Origin: CAYGHG01 sp964349515
GTDB lineage: Bacteria; Oederibacteriota; PGYV01; CAYGHG01
Length of the DNA stretch: 5,537 bases
NCBI GenBank assembly: GCA_964349515.1
Contig: CAYGHG010000140.1
Location: 1 to 5,537 of the forward strand
Direction: 5' to 3'
In this document: positions 1 to 4,229 of the stretch, piece by piece
Numbering within the stretch: the first letter of the stretch is position 1
How the letters are laid out: the number at the start of each line of letters is the position of its first letter
Notes under the pieces: generated by a model
The model's input: the letters and a program-made list of their open reading frames with translations, nothing else
Databases searched by the model: none
What the model was told of the DNA's origin: nothing
Position numbers and translations under genes: made by a program

Positions 1-91
1 TTTTGAATGCAGGGACAAAGACGAGCGGCAGCTGAAGCCGGCCGCTCTACGGGGGTGGGGAACAACGACAAATTCCCAAACGGTAAAAATA

Positions 92-118
92 CGGTGTCGG
101 ACTGCTTTAATACTTTGC
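92..118 (+). repeat. Short interspersed motif, copy 1
   Basis: First of four same-strand copies of a motif whose best form is GGTGCCGGAGACTGCTTTAA followed by TACTTT. This copy reads CGGTGTCGG then ACTGCTTTAATACTTT, so it differs by one substitution and a two-base deletion in the middle. An A-rich run precedes it, as in the other copies. Function unknown. Confidence 0.7.
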
Positions 119-208
119 ACCAATAACTGGGGCCGCATGGCATAGTTTAATAACCCGCCAGACATGGATTTGACATAAGATTTTAACTTAAAACCCCTTT
201 AAAGAACA

Positions 209-233
209 CGGTGACAGAGACTGCTTTGACACC
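209..233 (+). repeat. Short interspersed motif, copy 2 (diverged)
   Basis: The most diverged copy: CGGTGACAGAGACTGCTTT, then GACACC in place of AATACTTT. The central GAGACTGCTTT is intact. It starts 117 bp after copy 1. Confidence 0.55.
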
Positions 234-346
234 TGATAATTAATACAAGACAAAAACGAGACGGGCGCGCGAAGTCCTCGCAGCATAGCGGAGGGGATAT
301 GCTGAGTCTTTACGATCGGATAAAAACTTTAACGACAATAAAAAAC

Positions 347-374
347 CGGTGCCGGAGACTGCTTTAATGCTTTT
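347..374 (+). repeat. Short interspersed motif, copy 3
   Basis: Reads CGGTGCCGGAGACTGCTTTA then ATGCTTTT. It is identical to copy 4 from GGTGCC through TTTAAT. It starts 138 bp after copy 2 and lies about 70 bp upstream of the -35 box of the 495 promoter. Confidence 0.75.
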
Positions 375-441
375 ACTGTGAATTGCAGTACCGCTTTTGT
401 GCTGACGCGCAGCAGGCTTTTGGGGAGTATTGAATTTTTGT

Positions 442-470
442 TTGACAGCGGGGGGGCTGTCGGATAGAAT
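442..470 (+). promoter_or_regulatory. Sigma-70 promoter for the 495 gene, with G7 tract in the spacer
   Basis: TTGACA (442-447), a 17-nt spacer, and TAGAAT (465-470) form a near-consensus sigma-70 promoter. The predicted start of transcription is about 18 nt upstream of the ATG at 495. The spacer contains seven consecutive G residues (450-456), so slippage would change the -35/-10 distance. Confidence 0.75.
444..461. promoter_or_regulatory. Inverted repeat overlapping -35 box and spacer (candidate operator)
   Basis: GACAGC (444-449) and GCTGTC (456-461) are perfect inverted arms around six G residues. They overlap the -35 box and most of the promoter spacer, where a repressor or an activator of the MerR type could act. 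That role is inferred from position only. Confidence 0.45.
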
Positions 471-494
471 CCAGGTAATTTAAAAGGAGTATTG

Positions 495-812
495 ATGCTG
501 CAAAAAATCATGGTAATAGCCCTCATAGCTGTGCTGTCGCCGGGTGGTTTGGGATATTCGCTTGGCCACTATTCAGACACCTTTGGCGGCGGCAAAGACC
601 GCACTTTTGCCCTGCAAAACACTGCGGCGGGAATGTTTTCTGCCGTGCATGCAAACCCCGGTAAAAATGACAGGGAAATACGGCACAGCACTGCAGAGAG
701 CCTGAGTTTGAGTTTATTGTTTGCGGTAATTACGAATATTGTTTCCTGCAAAAAGCCCCTTGAGGGTTTTAAACTTTTCTGGAAATTCTCGCCTGTTAAC
801 GTCAAAAAATGA
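495..812 (+). CDS. Small hypothetical membrane or exported protein
   Basis: A 105-residue protein of unrecognised family. The ATG at 495 is preceded by AAAAGGAG (482-489) at 5-nt spacing and sits downstream of a near-consensus promoter, which supports a real gene; an in-frame TTG at 492 is a less likely start. Residues 5-20 are hydrophobic after a single lysine, compatible with a signal peptide or membrane helix. A second hydrophobic run spans about 70-84 and ends in Cys85. The segment between is polar and rich in Gly and Asn. The last 20 residues are basic. Near the 3' end (about 750-773) an A-rich/CCCC/GGG/T-rich hairpin resembling a terminator lies inside the frame, so the true gene could once have ended earlier. 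The next gene starts 64 nt downstream on the same strand and is also predicted membrane-anchored. No function can be assigned. Confidence 0.55.
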   Translation: MLQKIMVIALIAVLSPGGLGYSLGHYSDTFGGGKDRTFALQNTAAGMFSAVHANPGKNDREIRHSTAESLSLSLLFAVITNIVSCKKPLEGFKLFWKFSPVNVKK

Positions 813-876
813 TACCCGTCAGGTTTTATAAACTTTAGTTTTAAGGCTTATACAACAACAACTGACGAGGTGAAAA

Positions 877-1185
877 ATGAAATTCTTAATTATTTTTTCT
901 GTTTCTCTTGTAGTTTTATTCGTGTTGTCAAAAATCATATCCGCAGTGTCATCCTCCGCGCGGCCTGCGGATAAAGAGAGAAATCTAATGCGCGGGTATG
1001 TCATGGGTGTTGATGCAAGCCAGCAGAGAATAATGATTTGCACGCCGGGCAGGATAATTGACTGCAAAGGAAGCATGGACATGTGCCATGTCTGTGAAAG
1101 CAATAAAAACAAAAAAGCGGTCTTTAAATTTGAGATAAGCGCTTCAGGCGATTATAAAATTATAGAGATGACTTTGGAAAAATAA
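877..1185 (+). CDS. Small membrane-anchored hypothetical protein with CxxC motif
   Basis: A 102-residue protein of unrecognised family. The start ATG at 877 follows GAGGTG (866-871) at normal spacing. Residues 2-22 form a strongly hydrophobic helix behind a lysine, a signal anchor or uncleaved signal peptide, so the rest probably faces outside the cytoplasm. The remainder is a small domain with four cysteines (55, 63, 70, 73), the last two forming Cys-His-Val-Cys. The spacing would suit a disulfide pair or a bound metal or haem, but a single CxxCH order is absent (the His is inside the pair), so cytochrome c is not supported. Residues 80-102 look like beta strands (VFKFEIS, YKIIEMTLEK). It may be co-transcribed with the 495 gene, since no strong terminator separates them. 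A long perfect hairpin lies 28 nt past its stop. Confidence 0.7.
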   Translation: MKFLIIFSVSLVVLFVLSKIISAVSSSARPADKERNLMRGYVMGVDASQQRIMICTPGRIIDCKGSMDMCHVCESNKNKKAVFKFEISASGDYKIIEMTLEK

Positions 1186-1212
1186 AACCGGCAAATAAAA
1201 ATAAGAGGATGT

Positions 1213-1259
1213 AAGTTATCGCACACTTTTGGGTCCGATCCAAAAGTGTGCGATAACTT
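1213..1259. terminator. Perfect 20-bp stem hairpin with T-run; terminator or mobile palindrome
   Basis: AAGTTATCGCACACTTTTGG (1213-1232) is exactly repeated in inverse at 1240-1259 around a 7-nt loop. Five T residues follow the stem base (1258-1262), so it could terminate transcription from the 877 gene. A stem this long and perfect is more than a terminator needs; a MITE-like palindrome or a small structured RNA is possible. Confidence 0.65.
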
Positions 1260-1278
1260 TTTAAAAGCCGGGAAAATA

Positions 1279-1305
1279 TGGTGCCGGAGACTGCTTTAAT
1301 ACTTT
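1279..1305 (+). repeat. Short interspersed motif, copy 4
   Basis: Reads TGGTGCCGGAGACTGCTTTA then ATACTTT, matching copy 3 over its core and copy 1 at its right end. It stands 34 bp upstream of the -35 box of the lexA promoter. It is the only copy outside the 92-374 cluster and has the same orientation. Confidence 0.75.
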
Positions 1306-1338
1306 ACGGGCGGGGGGAAAAATACTTTAAAATAACTG

Positions 1339-1367
1339 TTGACAAGTTAGGACAAGTTTGATATATT
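1339..1367 (+). promoter_or_regulatory. Sigma-70 promoter of the lexA-like gene
   Basis: TTGACA (1339-1344), a 17-nt spacer, and TATATT (1362-1367). The predicted transcript start is near 1374, downstream of most of the spacer repeats and 54 nt before the chosen ATG. The -35 box overlaps the first GACA box of the phased array, so repressor binding there would exclude RNA polymerase. Confidence 0.8.
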
Positions 1368-1420
1368 TATGTCAACGGAAGACAAGATATGACAGAAACT
1401 GACAAAGACAGACAAAAGGA
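1341..1420 (+). promoter_or_regulatory. Helically phased GACA direct-repeat array (candidate LexA autoregulatory operator)
   Basis: The tetramer GACA starts at 1341, 1351, 1381, 1391, 1401 and 1411, all in exact 10-bp register. The two empty registers hold the -10 box (1361) and GTCAA (1371). The first two boxes form the longer direct repeat GACAAGTT. The array runs from the -35 box through the leader to the ribosome binding site. One box per helical turn places all sites on one DNA face, as cooperative binding by the downstream repressor would need. That it is bound by this protein is inference. Part of it is also transcribed, so RNA-level action is possible. Confidence 0.6.
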
Positions 1421-1427
1421 GAAAAAA

Positions 1428-2054
1428 ATGGTTGAGACGGTGATGACGATAGAAGAGCTTGCCACTTATTTAAAAGTCAATATTCGCACTGTTTACCGTA
1501 TGCTTAAATCAAACCAGATACCCGCCTTTAAGGTGCGCGGGCAGTGGCGGTTTAAAAAGGAAGATATAGATCTTTGTCTTAAGGACGGAAAGAAAAACGG
1601 CGCGGCCTCAGACGTCAGCGTTCCGGTTATCTCTTCCTACAATCCTTCTGACGAGGGCTCCCACACGATTGAAATTCCTGTTGTGGGACAGGCGGCGTGC
1701 GGCATGCCGATACTTGCCGAGGAAAACATCACAGCTGTTATCCCTGTTTCGACAAAGGTGGCTGTCCCTCCTTATAAGTACTTCTTTCTTAAGGCAAAGG
1801 GCGACTCAATGAACCGCGCGGGGATAAATGACGGTGACATGGTGCTGATAAGGCAGCAGAACACCGCAAGGGCAGGAGAAGTGATAGTGGCGCTTATTGA
1901 CGACGAGGCTACTATAAAGGAATACAGCCCGGCCGGGGACATGGTGCTTTTGAAACCAAAATCCACAAACTCCGTTCACAGGCCGATAGTTCTTACAAGG
2001 GATTTCGCGATACAGGGAGTGGTAGTAACGACTCTCCCTTCATTTGACATTTGA
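1428..2054 (+). CDS. lexA: LexA-like SOS repressor/autopeptidase with excisionase-type HTH
   Basis: Likely the SOS repressor: it binds DNA until RecA-ssDNA filaments trigger self-cleavage. The ATG at 1428 is chosen because AAAAGGAG (1414-1421) precedes it by 6 nt; an in-frame ATG at 1389 lies almost at the transcript start and has no ribosome binding site. The product is 208 residues, close to the usual size of LexA. Residues 6-51 match the HTH_17/excisionase (MerR-related) helix-turn-helix (TIEELATYLKVNIRTVYRML, then a GQWRF wing) rather than the winged helix of classical LexA. After a linker, residues about 82-205 are an S24 peptidase domain: cleavage site Cys91-Gly92, nucleophile Ser127 in GDSM, general base Lys164 in DEATIKEY. 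The spacings of 36 and 37 residues agree with E. coli LexA (84/119/156). The Cys-Gly site recalls UmuD and some phage repressors. recA lies two genes downstream. A phage-type repressor is the alternative, but no phage genes are nearby. Confidence 0.88.
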   Translation: MVETVMTIEELATYLKVNIRTVYRMLKSNQIPAFKVRGQWRFKKEDIDLCLKDGKKNGAASDVSVPVISSYNPSDEGSHTIEIPVVGQAACGMPILAEENITAVIPVSTKVAVPPYKYFFLKAKGDSMNRAGINDGDMVLIRQQNTARAGEVIVALIDDEATIKEYSPAGDMVLLKPKSTNSVHRPIVLTRDFAIQGVVVTTLPSFDI

Positions 2055-2062
2055 TACCACTC

Positions 2063-2081
2063 GTCCCGGTAAGACCGGGAC
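2063..2081. terminator. Short GC-rich hairpin after the lexA-like gene
   Basis: GTCCCGGT (2063-2070) pairs with ACCGGGAC (2074-2081) over a 3-nt loop, starting 8 nt after the stop codon. There is no T-run, so it is a poor intrinsic terminator. CCCGGT could instead pair with a second ACCGGG at 2085-2090, giving two mutually exclusive stems. It abuts the weak promoter before the next gene. Confidence 0.45.
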
Positions 2082-2110
2082 TTGACCGGGTATAAGATCT
2101 CGTAATATTT
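2082..2110 (+). promoter_or_regulatory. Possible promoter for the 2165-recA pair with GACCGGG direct repeat
   Basis: TTGACC (2082-2087) is a good -35. The -10 is uncertain: ATATTT (2105-2110) at 17 nt or TAATAT (2103-2108) at 15 nt. GACCGGG occurs twice, 11 bp apart (2073 and 2084), the second overlapping the -35 box. This resembles the spaced GAC boxes over the lexA -35, but the sequence after GAC differs. Confidence 0.4.
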
Positions 2111-2164
2111 GTTCTTCGCAGTAGCTCGACCAAATAAACGATATCTAATGGAGGTTTTATTAAC

Positions 2165-2452
2165 ATGGCGCCATTTATTGTAAACAACGTATTAGATACA
2201 AACAAATTCAGGGTGATGTACGGCTGGAAGATAGGTAGCAAGAAAGGCGCATTTATCGCGCCTATCGGGGTAAAGATTCCCAAAACCGGTGAGCCCGGCT
2301 ATAAGTCGGCGATGAAAAGCCTTTATGCGCTTCTGCTCGGGCGCGAAGTGCGTGTAGGTGATGTATACTCGGCAAAGGGAGACACGATGTTTTGCAGGAT
2401 TTATTTCAACGGAAAAGAACTTTCACACTACATAAAAGAAAACTCAAATTAA
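2165..2452 (+). CDS. Staphylococcal-nuclease-like (SNase/OB fold) protein, probably inactive, upstream of recA
   Basis: A 95-residue protein with the outline of a minimal SNase domain. The ATG at 2165 follows GGAGG (2150-2154). Residues 29-41 (AFIAPIGVKIPKT) align by eye with the SNase strand and turn around its DTPE motif. Residues 48-64 (SAMKSLYALLLGREVRV) match the helix and strand that follow, and 78-92 (RIYFNGKELSHYIKE) match the 'xYxDGKxVNExLV' segment. The catalytic residues appear lost: Lys and Ile replace the Asp and Thr of DTPE, Lys replaces its Glu, and no Arg sits at the second arginine position. It is therefore more likely a binding than a cutting protein. recA starts 15 nt after its stop, with recA's ribosome binding site overlapping that stop, so the two are almost certainly co-transcribed. 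A role in DNA repair or RecA control is inferred from context. The family call rests on visual similarity only. Confidence 0.7.
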   Translation: MAPFIVNNVLDTNKFRVMYGWKIGSKKGAFIAPIGVKIPKTGEPGYKSAMKSLYALLLGREVRVGDVYSAKGDTMFCRIYFNGKELSHYIKENSN

Positions 2453-2467
2453 GGAGAGGGGAAAATC

Positions 2468-3610
2468 ATGAGCACGGAAAAGCAAAAGGCACTGGAACTG
2501 GCAATTTCACAGATTGAGAAAGAATTTGGAAAGGGCGCGATTATGAAACTCGGCAAGGCGCCGGCCGCAAAGATTGAATCCATCCCGACAGGAGCGCTCT
2601 CACTTGACCTCGCGCTCGGCGGCGCGGGCATACCGCGCGGAAGGATCATAGAGGTGTACGGCCCTGAGTCTTCCGGTAAATCAACGCTCGCGCTCAACAT
2701 CGTGGCGCAGGCGCAGATGCTCGGCGGCTCGGCTGCGTATGTGGATGCCGAGAACGCGCTTGACGCGGAATACGCGAAAAGAATCGGTGTAAACGTGGAT
2801 GAGCTTTTGGTATCACAGCCTGACACGGGAGAACAGGGGTTAGAAATAGTCGAGACTCTGGTCAGAAGCGGCGCGGTTGACATCATAGTCGTCGACTCTG
2901 TGGCGGCGCTTGTTCCCAAAGCCGAGATAGAGGGCGACATGGGGGACCAGCATATGGGGCTCCAGGCCAGGCTGATGTCACAGGCTCTGAGGAAACTCAC
3001 CAGTATCATTAATAAATCAAAGGTAGTGGTGGTATTCATCAACCAGCTCAGGGAAAAAATCGGCGTGATGTTCGGCAACCCCGAGGTAACCCCGGGCGGC
3101 CGCGCGCTTAAGTTCTACTCATCCGTCAGGATAGACGTGAGGCGCATAGAAGCAATCAAGGAAGGCGACGTGGTGGTCGGAAACAGAGTGCGCGCAAAGA
3201 TTGTAAAAAATAAAGTCGCCCCGCCTTTCAGGGAAGCCATATTTGAGATAATTTTCGGACGCGGCATAGTGCGCGAGACCGCGACGCTGGAAGCGGCTGT
3301 TGACCAGGGCGTAGTGGAGAAAAGCGGGACATGGTACTCCTACAGCGGCGGCAAAATAGGCCAGGGCAGGGATTCTGCGGTCAAGTATCTGATAGAGCAC
3401 CAGGACATCTGCACTGACATAGAGCAGAAAACCAAGGCAAAGTATTTCGCAAAGGATGACGAGCCTGCGAAAGAGGCAAAAAAAGAAGCGGAAGCAAAGG
3501 CTGCCGCGACTGCAGCAAAGGCTGAAACAGCCAAACCCGAGATAAAAGCGCCGGTAATAACTGAGTTTAAGGATGTAAAGGCGGCGGCGGACAAAAAGAA
3601 AGCTGTATAA
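2468..3610 (+). CDS. recA: RecA recombinase with lysine/alanine-rich C-terminal tail
   Basis: RecA forms ATP-dependent filaments on single-stranded DNA, catalyses strand exchange, and stimulates LexA self-cleavage. The 380-residue product shows the N-terminal oligomerisation helix (about 5-25), Walker A GPESSGKST (65-73), catalytic Glu95 in VDAEN, Walker B IIVVDS (139-144), loop L1 with EIEGDMGDQHMG (153-164), loop L2 beginning FINQ (190-193, containing the allosteric Gln) through VMFGNPEVTPGG, and the filament-interface stretch ALKFYSSVR (213-221). The C-terminal domain keeps WYSY and KIGQG. Two oddities stand out. The usual AEHALDP reads AENALDA. The normally acidic C-terminal tail is replaced after about residue 329 by some 50 residues rich in Lys, Ala and Glu with roughly balanced charge. 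The ATG follows AAGGAGAGGGG. It is the last gene of the SOS block, and no recX follows. Confidence 0.98.
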   Translation: MSTEKQKALELAISQIEKEFGKGAIMKLGKAPAAKIESIPTGALSLDLALGGAGIPRGRIIEVYGPESSGKSTLALNIVAQAQMLGGSAAYVDAENALDAEYAKRIGVNVDELLVSQPDTGEQGLEIVETLVRSGAVDIIVVDSVAALVPKAEIEGDMGDQHMGLQARLMSQALRKLTSIINKSKVVVVFINQLREKIGVMFGNPEVTPGGRALKFYSSVRIDVRRIEAIKEGDVVVGNRVRAKIVKNKVAPPFREAIFEIIFGRGIVRETATLEAAVDQGVVEKSGTWYSYSGGKIGQGRDSAVKYLIEHQDICTDIEQKTKAKYFAKDDEPAKEAKKEAEAKAAATAAKAETAKPEIKAPVITEFKDVKAAADKKKAV

Positions 3611-3621
3611 ATGAAAGAGCA

Positions 3622-3642
3622 CCCTCTCCCTGTGGGAGAGGG
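3622..3642. repeat. REP-like hairpin directly after recA
   Basis: CCCTCTCCC (3622-3630) pairs perfectly with GGGAGAGGG (3634-3642) over a TGT loop, 11 nt past the recA stop. CACCC and GGGTG just outside can extend the stem across a bulge. Intergenic palindromes of this CCCTCTCCC type are widespread in bacteria. It lacks a T-run, so it is better read as a repeat that may also stabilise or end the recA transcript. Confidence 0.65.
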
Positions 3643-3722
3643 CCGGGGTGAGGGGCAGTAAAGTATTTGGTCTTTGCAGTCAAACGAAGGATAAGCAATA
3701 AAAACAAATAACCCCTTCCTCT

Positions 3723-3742
3723 TCCCGCGTTTTAACGCGGGA
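3723..3742. repeat. Second intergenic hairpin after recA
   Basis: TCCCGCGTT (3723-3731) pairs with AACGCGGGA (3734-3742), so the core is almost loopless and nearly a perfect palindrome. Outer CCTCT and AGAGG stretches can add pairs across a bulge. It is unrelated in sequence to the hairpins on either side of it. Confidence 0.6.
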
Positions 3743-3814
3743 GAGGCGGGGATTTATTGCGAATTGTGAAATGAGAGTTCAGGCAGTAACATAAAAAACA
3801 CTTAAAGGCAAATC

Positions 3815-3843
3815 CCCCCTTTCCCCCCATTTGGGAAAGGGGG
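3815..3843. repeat. Third intergenic hairpin, C-rich/G-rich type
   Basis: CCCCCTTTCCC (3815-3825) pairs with GGGAAAGGGGG (3833-3843) over CCCATTT. It is followed by TTTTGAGGGGGAAAA, a partial further repeat of the G-rich arm that also serves as ribosome binding site for the 3861 gene. Palindromes of the CCCCCTTT...AAAGGGGG type are common intergenic repeats in many bacteria. Confidence 0.6.
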
Positions 3844-3860
3844 TTTTGAGGGGGAAAAGA

Positions 3861-4043
3861 ATGACGGCGGCCAAAATCAAGACCGGAAAGCACAGCGAAG
3901 AGGTGGTAATACATGCGGCAACAGAAAACGAGTGTAAAAGAGCGGAAGCCATGGGGTGGGTGCTGGTCTATATGAGAAAGACACGCTCGGCAGGAGGCAG
4001 CCATACGCTGTTTATGCTGAGGAAGAACAGGAAGGCAAGTTAG
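3861..4043 (+). CDS. Small basic hypothetical protein
   Basis: A 60-residue protein of unrecognised family. The ATG at 3861 is preceded by GAGGGGG (3848-3854) at 6-nt spacing. An in-frame TTG at 3831 lies inside the hairpin loop and is unlikely. The sequence begins with a basic stretch, then EEVVIHAATENECKRAEAMG, an amphipathic region, then a strand-like WVLVYMRK, and ends basic (LRKNRKAS). There is no signal peptide or membrane segment. The alternation of a helix-forming EN/ECKRAEA segment with hydrophobic strands suggests a small folded cytoplasmic protein. Its ribosome binding site comes from the flank of an intergenic repeat and its stop lies 10 nt from a BIME, so it is boxed in by repeats on both sides and could be a fortuitous frame. 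Confidence 0.55.
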   Translation: MTAAKIKTGKHSEEVVIHAATENECKRAEAMGWVLVYMRKTRSAGGSHTLFMLRKNRKAS

Positions 4044-4050
4044 TAGTTGT

Positions 4051-4133
4051 AAATGTAGGCGGGCTCTTTCAAGGGCCCGCTTTTTGTTATAAGACGTAAA
4101 GACCCGCCCCCGTAAAGGGAGGCGGCTACATTT
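4051..4133. repeat. BIME (paired inverted REPs), copy A
   Basis: Two hairpins point at each other. The left has GTAG (4055-4058) at its foot, then a GCGGGCTC/GGGCCCGC stem, then TTTTTGTTAT. The right is CCGCCCCC/GGG-A-GGCGG (4104-4125) followed by CTAC, which is GTAG on the other strand. AAATGTAG (4051-4058) and CTACATTT (4126-4133) are perfect outer inverted arms. GTAG at the foot of a hairpin is the feature REP-associated transposases are known to recognise. The left hairpin plus T-run could also terminate transcription from the 3861 gene. Confidence 0.88.
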
Positions 4134-4136
4134 AGG

Positions 4137-4168
4137 AGCCTGCGTTTTGTTTTAAAGCTACGCAGGCT
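4137..4168. repeat. Inverted repeat between BIME A and the toxin-antitoxin promoter
   Basis: AGCCTGCG (4137-4144) pairs with CGCAGGCT (4161-4168) over a 16-nt loop. GCTACGCAGGC (4157-4167) recurs exactly at 5462-5472 at the junction of BIMEs C and D, so this is probably a remnant of a further repeat unit. Confidence 0.5.
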
Positions 4169-4182
4169 TTGCGCTGAACAAT

Positions 4183-4211
4183 TTGACAATACGTACGTTA
4201 TATGGTACGCT
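4183..4211 (+). promoter_or_regulatory. Promoter and double-GTAC operator of the toxin-antitoxin operon
   Basis: TTGACA (4183-4188) with TACGCT (4206-4211) at 17 nt is a plausible promoter with a weak -10. Two GTAC cores (4193-4196 and 4205-4208) lie 12 bp apart centre to centre, one in the spacer and one on the -10. The known YefM-YoeB operator has paired TGTACA palindromes at the same 12-bp distance, so autorepression by the antitoxin-toxin complex is expected here. Confidence 0.7.
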
Positions 4212-4229
4212 TTTGTAACGGAGGTATTC

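Larger units (their letters stand above)
1..490. other. Gene-free upstream region with short repeats and small hairpins
   Basis: No open frame here has a credible combination of length, start and ribosome binding site. The stretch holds three same-strand copies of a short motif (from 92, 209 and 347, listed separately). It also holds an inverted repeat GAGCGGC/GCCGCTC (23-29 with 41-47), a 7-bp inverted repeat CAGCATA/TATGCTG (281-287 with 298-304) whose loop is purine-rich, and a promoter near its right end. A 22-codon frame from ATG 299 to TAA 365 follows a GGAGG but is too short to support as a gene. An upstream gene may end at the very left edge (TGA at 4-6), but too little is visible to say. 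Confidence 0.6.

Noticed and set aside
15..58. Possible degenerate REP at the left edge (CTCTACGGGGGTGGGG resembling the BIME minus strand)
   Set aside because: The match covers about 16 bases with mismatches, the hairpin arms differ, and GTAG is missing. Too weak to call.
209..260. TPP-riboswitch-like ACCTGAT followed by TAAT near motif copy 2
   Set aside because: Only seven or eight bases match. The other conserved TPP segments (CTGAGA, the GCG-AGGGAA end) and the helices are missing, and no thiamine gene follows.
329..526. 65-codon minus-strand frame over motif copy 3 and the 495 promoter
   Set aside because: It overlaps a strong plus-strand promoter and start, has no ribosome binding site, and other motif copies do not keep its frame.
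1213..1259. Resemblance of the long palindrome to a phage telomere-resolution or dif site
   Set aside because: Only a short TATC/GCACAC stretch resembles a telomere site, the central palindrome differs, and no XerCD-like spacer-arm layout is present.
1389..1427. In-frame upstream ATG at 1389 as the lexA start
   Set aside because: It lies about 15 nt after the predicted transcript start with no Shine-Dalgarno and would translate the GACA array. ATG 1428 has AAAAGGAG at 6-nt spacing.
2449..3078. 209-codon minus-strand frame inside recA
   Set aside because: It is a shadow of the biased codon use of recA, rich in Ser, Pro and Ala with no family resemblance.
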